Shown here piece by piece: positions 1 to 7,168 of a stretch of DNA of 13,496 bases; position 1 is the first letter of the stretch; each line of letters starts with the position of its first letter. Source of the DNA: Flavobacteriales bacterium UBA7325 (lineage in GTDB: Bacteria > Bacteroidota > Bacteroidia > Flavobacteriales_D > Crocinitomicaceae). The notes below the pieces were generated by a model. The model worked only from the letters and a program-made list of their open reading frames with translations. It searched no databases and had not been told where the DNA came from. Where the stretch lies: the NCBI GenBank assembly GCA_002471375.1, contig DKPV01000040.1, forward strand, positions 1 to 13,496, read 5' to 3'. A program made the translations under genes and the position numbers.

Positions 1-1317
1 GCAAAAGATTTTGATGATGCTATTTCTTACAGGCGATTAGAAAATGGTAACCTTGAGGTTGGTATTCACATTGCCGATGTAAGTCATTATGTTAGACCAG
101 GAATGGCTATGGATACCGAAGCTTTGAAGCGCTCGAATTCAGTATACCTAGTAGACCGTGTTGTTCCGATGTTGCCCGAGCAGCTTTCTAATATGGCATG
201 TTCTTTACGCCCAAACGAAGATAAATATAGCTTTTCGACAGTTGTAGAAATCGATGATAATGGTAAAGTATATGACCAATGGTTCGGAAGAACAGTGATA
301 CATTCGGACCGAAGGTTTACATACGAACAAGCACAAGAAATTATTGAAGGAAAAGAGGGTGATTTCCAAGATGAAATCCGCTCACTCGATTCAATTGCTA
401 AAACGCTACGAAAGAAACGTTTGAAAAACGGGGCGATGAATATTGAATCTGAAGAGGTTCGTTTTGTTTTAGACGAAACAGGACATCCAGATTCCTTAAT
501 TATCAAACGCTCGAAGGATGCTCATAAGTTGGTTGAGGAATATATGCTGCTCGCGAACAGACTTGTTGCCACCTTTGTTTCTAAGAAAAAAGATAAACAC
601 AATCGTATTCCTTTCGTATATCGTTGTCATGATAAGCCAGATCAAGCAAAAATAGAGCTCTTTAGCTTATTCATTAAAAAATTCGGATACGAAATTGAAA
701 CTAATGACCCTAACCGAATATCAAACAATATCAATGCATTGCTTGGAGATATTCGATACAAAAATGAATATTCTCTTATTCAATCGATGGCGATTCGATC
801 CATGGCAAAAGCTGTCTATGAAACAGATAATGTGGGCCACTATGGTTTAGCTTTTGATTTCTACACACATTTCACTTCTCCTATTCGAAGGTATGCTGAT
901 CTCGTTGTACATCGAATTTTACAAGAAACTTTAACTTTAAACAAGCATAGATACGGTGATGAGCTCAACGATATCTGCAAGCGTATATCTCGAATGGAAC
1001 GTAAGGCTGTTGAAGCTGAACGCGAAAGCACAAAGTTCTTTCAAACTTTATTTGTTGTAGACAAAATTGGGGAGGAATTTGATGGCACTGTTTCTGGGAT
1101 TGCGGAGTTCGGAATGTTCGTAAAAATGGATGACAATCAATGTGAAGGTATGATTCCAATGCAGGAAATTCCTGGCGATCGTTTTCGTTTCGATGCGGAC
1201 AAGTTCCAAATTGTTGGTTCTAGGACAGGAAAAACTTACAACTTCGGTGATCGGGTCCGTGTAAAAATCTATGAGGTTTCAACGCGTAAACGTCAGATTG
1301 ATTTAGAGATGGTTTAA
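1..1317 (+). CDS. rnr: Ribonuclease R (3'-5' exoribonuclease), 5' end outside window
   Basis: RNase R is a processive 3'-5' hydrolytic exoribonuclease that degrades structured RNA in the cytoplasm. The frame is open from base 1, so the gene is cut by the window edge and 438 codons are visible. The first residues, AKDFDDA, are the RNB catalytic signature; window residues D3, D5 and D6 match the Mg2+-binding aspartates of the family. Next come GIHIADVSHYV (about residues 21-31) and the late RNB motif HFTSPIRRYADLVVHR near residues 291-306. A C-terminal S1 RNA-binding domain (roughly residues 355-437) begins near GEEFDGTVSG. The protein stops right after S1, without the long basic tail of the E. 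coli enzyme. The N-terminal cold-shock-like domains lie outside the window. A hairpin terminator overlaps the stop codon. The family assignment is very secure; RNase II is less likely given the fit to RNase R. Confidence 0.96.
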   Translation, partial: AKDFDDAISYRRLENGNLEVGIHIADVSHYVRPGMAMDTEALKRSNSVYLVDRVVPMLPEQLSNMACSLRPNEDKYSFSTVVEIDDNGKVYDQWFGRTVIHSDRRFTYEQAQEIIEGKEGDFQDEIRSLDSIAKTLRKKRLKNGAMNIESEEVRFVLDETGHPDSLIIKRSKDAHKLVEEYMLLANRLVATFVSKKKDKHNRIPFVYRCHDKPDQAKIELFSLFIKKFGYEIETNDPNRISNNINALLGDIRYKNEYSLIQSMAIRSMAKAVYETDNVGHYGLAFDFYTHFTSPIRRYADLVVHRILQETLTLNKHRYGDELNDICKRISRMERKAVEAERESTKFFQTLFVVDKIGEEFDGTVSGIAEFGMFVKMDDNQCEGMIPMQEIPGDRFRFDADKFQIVGSRTGKTYNFGDRVRVKIYEVSTRKRQIDLEMV

Positions 1318-1329
1318 ACAACCATTTTT
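1305..1329 (+). terminator. Intrinsic terminator of rnr
   Basis: The sequence ATGGTT-taaac-AACCAT forms a 6-bp stem (1309-1314 with 1320-1325) with a 5-nt loop that contains the rnr stop codon. A T-rich run (1325-1329, then CTATTCTT) follows. Weaker A-U and G-U pairs extend the stem back to about 1305. On the opposite strand the hairpin has no T tract, so it should act only on rnr transcription. Confidence 0.55.
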
Positions 1330-1368
1330 CTATTCTTAAATGTTCTATGATTTCTTGGTGAACTATTC

Positions 1369-2127
1369 TTAAACAAGCTTAATACGCTTATTTAGGTCGT
1401 CTCGGTAAGAGCCTCCGATTGGAATACTTTTGTCAATATTCTCAAGTGTAAGGTTTGGGTATTCAATTGTTGCTATTCTACTTAACTGAACGATGAAAGA
1501 TCGGTGTACACGTACAAATTTTTCTTTTCCCATTTTTGCATCGATATCCTTCATTGTTGAATGAATAGTATATCTTGTTTTTAAGGTATGAATTACAACG
1601 TAATCCTTTAATGCCTCGATGTAATAAATGTCTTCATTCTTCAGCTTCACCAGTTTACTGTTCGATTTAACAAACACATAACCTTGCTCGTTAGCGTCTT
1701 TATTTTCAACAAGTGAGAATAGTAAGTCTCTTTGTTTTACTATTTCTTGCTCACGCCCATGCTTATAAATTGCCATCTCTATCGTTGTGTGGAGATCGAT
1801 TTCTTTAAATGGCTTAAGAATATATCCGTACGGCTCTGTTACTTTAGCCTTGGACAACGTTGATTCATCCGCATAAGCAGTTAAGAAAATGACTGGAATA
1901 GCACATGATTTTCTGATCTCATCAGCCGCTTCGATTCCGTTCATTTCACCCTTCAACATTATATCCATAAGAACAACGTCTGGGTGCTCAGATTTTGCGA
2001 GCTCGATCGCCTTCTCAGCGGTTGCAGAAGACCCTACAATATTATATCCTAACTTTTTCAGACTATGCTGAATATCTTTAGATACAATTGATTCATCTTC
2101 AACAACTAGGACATTAATTTTGGACAT
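1369..2127 (-). CDS. LytTR-family response regulator
   Basis: This is a 252-residue two-component response regulator with an N-terminal receiver (about 4-122) and a C-terminal LytTR DNA-binding domain (about 148-250). The receiver has the acidic pocket E10-D11, phospho-acceptor D55 in VVLMDIML, switch residue T83 in FLTAY and conserved K105-P106 in ILKPF. The LytTR part shows the hallmarks YIEALKDYVVIH, a TRYTIHSTMKDID-like stretch, FVRVHRSFIV and the IPIGGSYRDDL end. It should bind promoter DNA when phosphorylated by the kinase encoded immediately upstream. The two genes overlap by 14 nt (2114-2127), which indicates one operon and probable translational coupling. The target genes cannot be read from the sequence; the repeat-rich spacer upstream of the kinase gene is one candidate site. 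The domain assignment is secure, while the pairing with the kinase is inferred from the overlap. Confidence 0.93.
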   Translation of the reverse strand: MSKINVLVVEDESIVSKDIQHSLKKLGYNIVGSSATAEKAIELAKSEHPDVVLMDIMLKGEMNGIEAADEIRKSCAIPVIFLTAYADESTLSKAKVTEPYGYILKPFKEIDLHTTIEMAIYKHGREQEIVKQRDLLFSLVENKDANEQGYVFVKSNSKLVKLKNEDIYYIEALKDYVVIHTLKTRYTIHSTMKDIDAKMGKEKFVRVHRSFIVQLSRIATIEYPNLTLENIDKSIPIGGSYRDDLNKRIKLV

Positions 2128-4513
2128 TTTGAGTGGATTTTATATTCTCAAATTTAATTAAATATTTCGTACCATTATCACTATCTACTGCTAGTTCTCC
2201 ATCGAGTTGTTCAACAAGTGTAACTACAAGTTGTAAACCAAGCGTGTCCGAATTGATATCTTCAAACTTTGCGGGTAAACCAACCCCATTATCACCGATA
2301 AATAATTGTACAAAACCTTTTTCTTCTTTCAACTCCATGGTGATCGTTCCTTTTTCTCCAGATCTCCATGCATATTTAAGTGAATTAGTAATTAACTCAT
2401 TCACGAGTAGACCACAAGGAATAGCTTGATCAAGAATTAAATCAATATTATCAAGGTCTGAGTTTAAAATAACTTGATCATGAATTCGGTACGTCGCGAT
2501 TAGATTTGCGGTCAAGTTTTGTAAATAATCTGCAAAATTTATACTCGAAAAATCTTCTGTTCTGTAGAGGTTTTCGTGAATAATCGCCATTGAACGAATT
2601 CGGTTCCTACTCTCCTGGAGAATACCTAAAGTGTTTTCATCCTTCACAAAAGAACTTTGCAGGTTGAGTATACTTGAGATAACTTGGAGGTTATTCTTAA
2701 CACGGTGATGAATTTCTTTTAGTAGCACTTCTTTTTCTTTAAGAGACTCTATTATTTCCATGTTTGATTTCCTCTTATCACTAACATCATGCGCAACAAG
2801 TGAAATCTCTGCTACTTCTCCCCTTGTATCAAAAATTGGATTGACGAAAACTTCTAACCAAACTTCAATATTGTTTCGCTCTACTTTCACCTCAAACTGG
2901 TAAGATTTACCTTGCGTAACTTGATTAAGTATAATCTTAAAAAATCGCAGTCTCGCAGCTGTAAACACACTCTGGCAGAAACTATCAAAAGTCTCACCCT
3001 CTTTGGTGTTTACATTGAATCTTTTATAGAAGTACGACTCAAAGTGCGTATTAAATGAAGATATTTTTTGATCTAACGTAAGTGTTAGAAGAAATGTGTT
3101 CGATGAACTATCTAGGATTGCTTTTGTACGTAAAAACTGCTCTTTTACCAGTCGTTCGGCATTTATACGCTCCTTGATTTCATCAGCAAGCTTCTTATTC
3201 GTCTCTTCTGCAAGTTCGGCTCTAAGTTTTTCTTTTGCTAATGTATTTTGAACAGATATATCTTTGATTATTATTAAAGTTGCATCAACCTCCTCATAAG
3301 TCGTTGATACCAATGTTACATCTACAGAAATCCGTTCATTATTCGTTCCTAAAATTTCTAACTGTATATTTTGTCGGAGGTTCGATTTTATCTGTAATGA
3401 AAATAAATCATCAAACCTTTTTTGATCCTTCTGTGTAAAGAGTTTTGAGAGATGAAACTTCTTTCCTAAAATGTTTTCTAACTCTGTGTTTTTATATAGT
3501 ATTTGCGATTCACGAACAATTAAGATCCCTTCAGGATTATTGTCTAATATATTTTCTAAATTTCTTCTGTTTAGTTCAATTTCTTCTCTCTTGAGTATTG
3601 ACTCCGTAACGTCATTAATTCGTACAAGCCAATAATTACCATTTTTTAATGATAAAACGATAATACTAAATTCTATAAAGTGTTTTTCATTAAACTTATG
3701 ATAGCTGATTGTTTTAGTGTACTTATCTCCGGGTTTTAGTTTAATAATTTTAGCTCGTTCTTCCTGATTAAGAAAATTAAAAAAACGCTTCTCGATAGCC
3801 GTAAAATCTGAATACTTTACATTTAATTCACGAGAAGCTTCATCATTAAAATCAACCACCTTTAAATTATCTGACTCCGTGTTAAATAATATAAATCCCG
3901 AACCAGGATTATTCAGTATTCGCTTTAGATATTGTGAATAATCTTCAACCGCATTAATCATTCTCTGTCTAGAAAATAATACAACTGTCGAAGAGAGGCT
4001 TAAAACAACAAAGAGGCCAAATACCAGATTAGTAGAAATAGCATCGGTTTCAATCGTTTGAAAACCATAAATCATTAAAATGATTACGAACACGTTATAT
4101 AACACAGCTGGATACCAGCGCTGTATAACCACAATGATTACTGAATACAATGCGTAAAAACAGAACAACTCCTGTATCTCAAAACCATTTTGTAATAGGC
4201 TTCGATAAGCGAATAGAGTGATCCCAAATAAGTGAGCAATGAAAAAGTAAATTAGCTTGTCGTTAAAATATTTAATCAACCCGCATAATAGTATGTATAC
4301 AGGAAAGAGTAAAGTATATGCTAATCCGAGATAGAAGTAAATTTTCGGAATGTCAGTCTGATAAATGAAAATACAGTATATAGGAGAAATTATAAACGCT
4401 GCGATACTATGAATCACAACCAATCTGCGAAAACTGTTCTCTTTTTGATAATATGGTTTGAATTCCCCATTACCTTTTTTGAACAGACTAAAAAGCTTAA
4501 AATTCGCTTGCAT
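2114..4513 (-). CDS. Membrane PAS-domain sensor histidine kinase (HisKA_2 type)
   Basis: This is a 799-residue integral-membrane histidine kinase. The N-terminal part has about six hydrophobic segments (roughly 32-50, 58-80, 87-103, 114-131, 136-151, 161-181) and no large extracytoplasmic loop. Three PAS-like regions follow (about 192-305, 315-422 and 462-580). The last two are separated by a charged, probably coiled-coil stretch (425-457). The phospho-acceptor motif EIHHRVKNNLQ (600-610, probable phospho-His H603) is typical of the HisKA_2 group. The ATPase domain has the N box NELITN (705-710), G1 box DNGVGLP (741-747) and a TLGLQLV stretch (757-763). It should autophosphorylate and pass phosphate to the overlapping LytTR regulator. 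The ligand is unknown; the TM bundle and PAS domains suggest a membrane-associated or cytoplasmic cue. ATG at 4513 opens a basic, cytoplasmic-looking N-terminus. No convincing promoter was found directly upstream. Confidence 0.92.
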   Translation of the reverse strand: MQANFKLFSLFKKGNGEFKPYYQKENSFRRLVVIHSIAAFIISPIYCIFIYQTDIPKIYFYLGLAYTLLFPVYILLCGLIKYFNDKLIYFFIAHLFGITLFAYRSLLQNGFEIQELFCFYALYSVIIVVIQRWYPAVLYNVFVIILMIYGFQTIETDAISTNLVFGLFVVLSLSSTVVLFSRQRMINAVEDYSQYLKRILNNPGSGFILFNTESDNLKVVDFNDEASRELNVKYSDFTAIEKRFFNFLNQEERAKIIKLKPGDKYTKTISYHKFNEKHFIEFSIIVLSLKNGNYWLVRINDVTESILKREEIELNRRNLENILDNNPEGILIVRESQILYKNTELENILGKKFHLSKLFTQKDQKRFDDLFSLQIKSNLRQNIQLEILGTNNERISVDVTLVSTTYEEVDATLIIIKDISVQNTLAKEKLRAELAEETNKKLADEIKERINAERLVKEQFLRTKAILDSSSNTFLLTLTLDQKISSFNTHFESYFYKRFNVNTKEGETFDSFCQSVFTAARLRFFKIILNQVTQGKSYQFEVKVERNNIEVWLEVFVNPIFDTRGEVAEISLVAHDVSDKRKSNMEIIESLKEKEVLLKEIHHRVKNNLQVISSILNLQSSFVKDENTLGILQESRNRIRSMAIIHENLYRTEDFSSINFADYLQNLTANLIATYRIHDQVILNSDLDNIDLILDQAIPCGLLVNELITNSLKYAWRSGEKGTITMELKEEKGFVQLFIGDNGVGLPAKFEDINSDTLGLQLVVTLVEQLDGELAVDSDNGTKYLIKFENIKSTQNVQN

Positions 4514-4622
4514 TAACTTTACAATAAATCTACTTTACTAACTTAAAATACGTGCGCCGTTAAAAAAGGTTCCTTTACTTATTTTTAAAAACTTAAAGTG
4601 TTGATTTACAATGTTTTTTGTT

Positions 4623-4645
4623 GTTGTTATATTCAATATAGCAAC
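4623..4645. repeat. 23-bp interrupted palindrome (operator-like dyad)
   Basis: GTTGTTATATT and AATATAGCAAC flank a single central C at 4634. Ten of the eleven positions are complementary and the eleventh is a T:G mismatch. The dyad lies 110-132 nt upstream of the kinase start codon, where a repressor or activator of the two-component operon could bind. As RNA it would form a hairpin with a short loop, but no T tract follows it. Confidence 0.45.
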
Positions 4646-4805
4646 ATATTTGATTCATGCAAATCACTATATATTTTCTATAAACTAAATAATTAACTCT
4701 TTTATAAGTTTATAAAAATATTTATAACTCTTTATTAGGGATGTTGATTTGTTTAGAAGATATTCAACTTCTGCTAGGTATTTAGGTTATTAAGTTTTTT
4801 TATCC

Positions 4806-5058
4806 AATTATTAACATTTTCTAAACATAGTAATAGTGCAGTTAATCAGGGTTTCTTATAATTATTAACATAGAGTAGAAATTATTTGTTGTTGATTACT
4901 TTTCGAAGAAGCACAAAGATTATATGTGAATAGGACTGGTATAAGTAGCTGAAAAAATAAGTAAACTTTACTAGGAATTTCAAATTGTACTTTTGTATGT
5001 ATGAATAGTTAAATAATCCTAGAAAAAGATTTTGTTTTTTATCAACGTCTATTAACAT
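4806..5058 (+). repeat. Three TATTAACAT direct repeats
   Basis: The 9-mer TATTAACAT occurs at 4809-4817, 4863-4871 and 5050-5058, all in the same orientation. The first two copies sit inside a 12-bp identical repeat, AATTATTAACAT (4806-4817 and 4860-4871). The copies are 54 and 187 nt apart, start to start. They may be binding sites for a regulator, possibly the neighbouring LytTR protein, although the spacing is not that of classical paired LytTR sites. Confidence 0.5.
4967..4995 (+). promoter_or_regulatory. Candidate upstream promoter (-7 TACTTTTG)
   Basis: TACTTTTG at 4988-4995 matches the Bacteroidota -7 consensus TAnnTTTG exactly. The best -33 candidate is TTTA at 4967-4970, 17 nt upstream, an imperfect match to TTTG. 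Transcription would start near 5000. This would give either a leader of about 185 nt for rpiB or a short independent RNA. Confidence 0.3.
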
Positions 5059-5094
5059 CTGAACCTACTATTTAGTTTAAAACTATTACTTCAG

Positions 5095-5121
5095 TAGCCC
5101 ATTTTTAGGCTATCGATTTTT
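5095..5121 (+). terminator. Weak terminator-like hairpin
   Basis: TAGCC (5095-5099) pairs with GGCTA (5108-5112) across an 8-nt loop, and TCGATTTTTC follows. The stem is only 5 bp, so this is a weak candidate. It could end a short transcript that starts near 5000, before the rpiB promoter. Confidence 0.25.
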
Positions 5122-5136
5122 CTAAATGTTTAAAAG

Positions 5137-5167
5137 TTGGTTGAATTGTGAATAAGGATTAGATTTG
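5137..5167 (+). promoter_or_regulatory. Probable rpiB promoter
   Basis: TTG at 5137-5139, a 20-nt spacer and TAGATTTG at 5160-5167 match the Bacteroidota housekeeping promoter pattern TTG-N(17-23)-TAnnTTTG. Transcription would start near 5172, leaving a leader of about 14 nt, rich in A, before the ATG at 5186. This is the best promoter seen in the window. Confidence 0.6.
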
Positions 5168-5185
5168 TAGTCTTAAAACAAAATT

Positions 5186-5626
5186 ATGAAAAATCAACTC
5201 ATTCCAATCGGTTCAGATCATGCTGGATTTGAACTAAAACAAGCCGTTATTGATCATCTGAGGATGAAAGGATATTCAACTAGGGATTTTGGTTGTTATT
5301 CGGAGGATAGTATTGATTATCCTGATTTTGGACATCCTGTTGCTTCAATGGTTGAGGAAAATAATGGTATGCTAGGTATTTTAATTTGTGGTTCAGGTAA
5401 TGGTATTAATATGACCGCGAACAAACATCAAGGTGTGCGCAGTGCTCTTTGTTGGAAAAGAGAAATAGCCGAATTAGCACGACTACACAATGATGCTAAT
5501 ATTATCGCTTTACCAGCTAGATTTATATCAGAGACAGAAGCAATAGACATGATAGATCTCTTTTTAGCTACTGATTTTGAAGGTGGAAGACATGGTAGGC
5601 GAGTGGAAAAGATTGCTTGCGTTTAA
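5186..5626 (+). CDS. rpiB: Ribose-5-phosphate isomerase B
   Basis: RpiB interconverts ribose 5-phosphate and ribulose 5-phosphate in the non-oxidative pentose phosphate pathway, in the cytoplasm. The 146-residue length is typical of the RpiB/LacA/LacB family. Visible signatures are IGSDHAGFELK (8-18, with D11 and H12), YPDFGHPVA (45-53), the catalytic-cysteine loop ILICGSGNGI (65-74, C68 as the general base), the LHNDANIIALPAR stretch (100-112, H101 for ring opening) and phosphate-contacting arginines near the C-terminus (R135, R138, R139). ATG at 5186 directly precedes the conserved first strand and lies just behind a good promoter. The gene is monocistronic and converges on the thioredoxin-fold gene with only 6 nt between the stops. 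RpiB fits better than a galactose-6-phosphate isomerase subunit, because no lac-type partner gene is present. Confidence 0.94.
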   Translation: MKNQLIPIGSDHAGFELKQAVIDHLRMKGYSTRDFGCYSEDSIDYPDFGHPVASMVEENNGMLGILICGSGNGINMTANKHQGVRSALCWKREIAELARLHNDANIIALPARFISETEAIDMIDLFLATDFEGGRHGRRVEKIACV

Positions 5627-5632
5627 CAGAGT

Positions 5633-6868
5633 TTATTCTGCTAATAACTTTTGAATTAGAGAGTTCGTGTTTTCTACATACTTTTTATAGTAATCACCTG
5701 TTCCAGGACCATTAAATCCGGTGTGAACTCTTTTTACTTCACCATCTCTTCCGATGAATATACTTGTTGGAAAGGATATAACTTGATTCAACATATCAAA
5801 ATGTTCTGAAGCGAGACGTTTTGTAGCTGATCCCCCTACTAGAAAAGTGAAATCAAGGCCTAGTTTATTAGCTAATCGTTTGATGCTGGCTGAATGTTCT
5901 TCAAACGTGTCGCCAACTTCATAGCCTATAGAAACGATTTCCAATCCTTGTTGATGATACATATTATATAAATCCTTATAATACATCGTTTCATCTAAGC
6001 AGTTAGGACACCAGGTACCCATAACCTGTAAGATTACAACTTTATCGTACGTTTCATGATTAGGAAATAGATATGGGTTACCTGCAACGTCTTTTAAATT
6101 GAATTCTACTTTTTTATCGTCTACGATGTAAGTCAATTCATCCGGACTTTTTAATTCGAAATTTTCGTTACGTCTAGCATTCCATGAACTGGACCAATGG
6201 CTGCCGCTATAAAACGTACCATGTAATGAGTCATTATCTATTGCTGATTTAAAAAGGAACGCATGAGAACCATCAAAACACGAGAGATATAAACTATCGT
6301 TAATTATGTTACCTTGCAAAAAGCGGTAATCACCTGTTTCAGTTAGAAATGTACCAGAGATAGAATTGATTTTTTCGTCTTGATTAAAGATACCTAAAGC
6401 AGGATATACTTCGTTTGTATTAGGTTGAAACGTTACTTCCCACTTTCCACCAATTGTATATTTAGGCTTTTTCTTTGAAGCAAACGAGAAAAGATTTGAT
6501 CTTTTCTTTGTTGATTGAAAAGGGATTTTGTAATCACTTCCTTTATTGTAATTAACCCAATAACCTTCGATAGATTTTCTTGAATTTACAGCGAACACTA
6601 GCTCAGAATTAAAGAAAGGAAAGCGAACATATAAACTGTCACCACGACGAACAGGTTTATTTAGCATGATCACTTCTTCACCATTTTTTACGCTAAAGGA
6701 ATAACCTGACGTTTCTTTAGTTACAACAAAATTAAAAGGGAGCTTATGAGCATCATTTAGAGCTAAAGAGGCAACCCAATTTCCTTTACACAATTTGATT
6801 TGTCGACCATCTTGTGCAGTTGTGTTAAGAGAGGCTAGCAAAATAGCTAGCGCAACAATAAGTTTCAT
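5633..6868 (-). CDS. Secreted TlpA-like thioredoxin-fold protein with duplicated N-terminal domain
   Basis: This is a predicted exported thiol-disulfide protein of 411 residues. A signal peptide (MKLIVALAILLASLNTTAQ, 1-19) has a likely cleavage before D20 and no lipobox. Two similar beta-rich segments of roughly 90-100 residues follow (about 29-117 and 140-240). Each opens with GNW or GKW, has a DSLYV or DSLYL strand in the middle and closes with a glycine-aromatic turn (EGYW, HGTFYSG). The C-terminal TlpA/redoxin domain (about 262-411) carries the redox motif WCPNC (C287, C290) after VVILQVMGT, and the cis-proline P367 in SFPTSIFIGRDG. The ATG at 6868 is chosen because a normal signal peptide starts there behind an A-rich leader. 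The frame stays open to an ATG at 6955, which would add 29 residues in front of the signal peptide. It probably acts in the periplasm on disulfides; the substrate is unknown. Confidence 0.88.
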   Translation of the reverse strand: MKLIVALAILLASLNTTAQDGRQIKLCKGNWVASLALNDAHKLPFNFVVTKETSGYSFSVKNGEEVIMLNKPVRRGDSLYVRFPFFNSELVFAVNSRKSIEGYWVNYNKGSDYKIPFQSTKKRSNLFSFASKKKPKYTIGGKWEVTFQPNTNEVYPALGIFNQDEKINSISGTFLTETGDYRFLQGNIINDSLYLSCFDGSHAFLFKSAIDNDSLHGTFYSGSHWSSSWNARRNENFELKSPDELTYIVDDKKVEFNLKDVAGNPYLFPNHETYDKVVILQVMGTWCPNCLDETMYYKDLYNMYHQQGLEIVSIGYEVGDTFEEHSASIKRLANKLGLDFTFLVGGSATKRLASEHFDMLNQVISFPTSIFIGRDGEVKRVHTGFNGPGTGDYYKKYVENTNSLIQKLLAE

Positions 6869-6979
6869 TTTTTGTTTTTGGTGTAGCGAAAATAACCCTT
6901 TTGTGTGAACACTGTTAAAACTTGTTGTTTTGATTCTATCCAAAAACAGCGGCATTATTGGAACTCTACGTGAATAGTA

Positions 6980-7015
6980 GGGTTTTAAGAACGAATTTAT
7001 TCTTCTACAAAACCC
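6980..7015. repeat. Imperfect inverted repeat in the divergent intergenic region
   Basis: GGGTTTT (6980-6986) pairs with AAAACCC (7009-7015), and the inner AAGAA/TTCTT arms extend the stem, with a CTAC bulge on the 3' side. It lies in the 300-nt gap (6869-7168) between the thioredoxin-fold gene and the ECF sigma gene. No exact TAnnTTTG element was found in this gap on either strand. The repeat could be an operator or an RNA structure. Confidence 0.35.
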
Positions 7016-7168
7016 AAAGAAGATGGCTTCAGAAATGAGGTTTCAATTGTTCTTTGTATTTTTCGAGGTGGTGTATATGCACAGAAAGGTGAGAATGTAA
7101 AATGTACAACTTTGAGGGTAATGCAACCTTTTTAACAAATAACCTGTCTAGAGTAGTAAGCGTGAGCA

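Larger units (their letters stand above)
4514..5185. other. 672-nt non-coding regulatory spacer
   Basis: No coding gene is apparent in this very AT-rich stretch between the divergently transcribed kinase gene and rpiB. It is long compared with the other gaps in this window. It contains a 23-bp near-perfect dyad, three copies of TATTAACAT, a 9-bp direct repeat TAACTCTTT (4694-4702 and 4725-4733), two exact TAnnTTTG elements on the + strand and a weak terminator-like hairpin near 5095-5121. It probably serves as a double promoter region and possibly carries a small RNA. The functional reading is inference. Confidence 0.6.

Noticed and set aside
87..506. Open frame of 139 codons on the minus strand
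   Set aside because: It lies wholly antisense to the RNase R catalytic domain, has no recognisable domain and is explained as a shadow frame. The same applies to the minus-strand frames at 965-1159, 7745-8020 and 9602-9790 and the plus-strand frames at 1889-2071, 2133-2429, 9688-9873, 10115-10390, 10460-10711, 12703-12963 and 13109-13294.
4525..4532. TAGATTTA on the minus strand as a promoter of the sensor kinase gene
   Set aside because: It has one mismatch to TAnnTTTG and lies so close to the ATG at 4513 that only a few leader bases would remain.
5627..5640. CAGA/TCTG stem between the rpiB and TlpA-like stops as a terminator
   Set aside because: The stem has only 4 bp and no T tract on either strand.
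6869..6955. Longer N-terminus for the TlpA-like protein, starting at 6955
   Set aside because: It would place 29 extra residues in front of a well-formed signal peptide. The internal ATG at 6868 behind an A-rich leader fits an exported protein much better.
7107..7114. CAACTTTG as the -7 element of the ECF sigma gene
   Set aside because: The first base does not fit TAnnTTTG and no TTG is found at the -33 distance.
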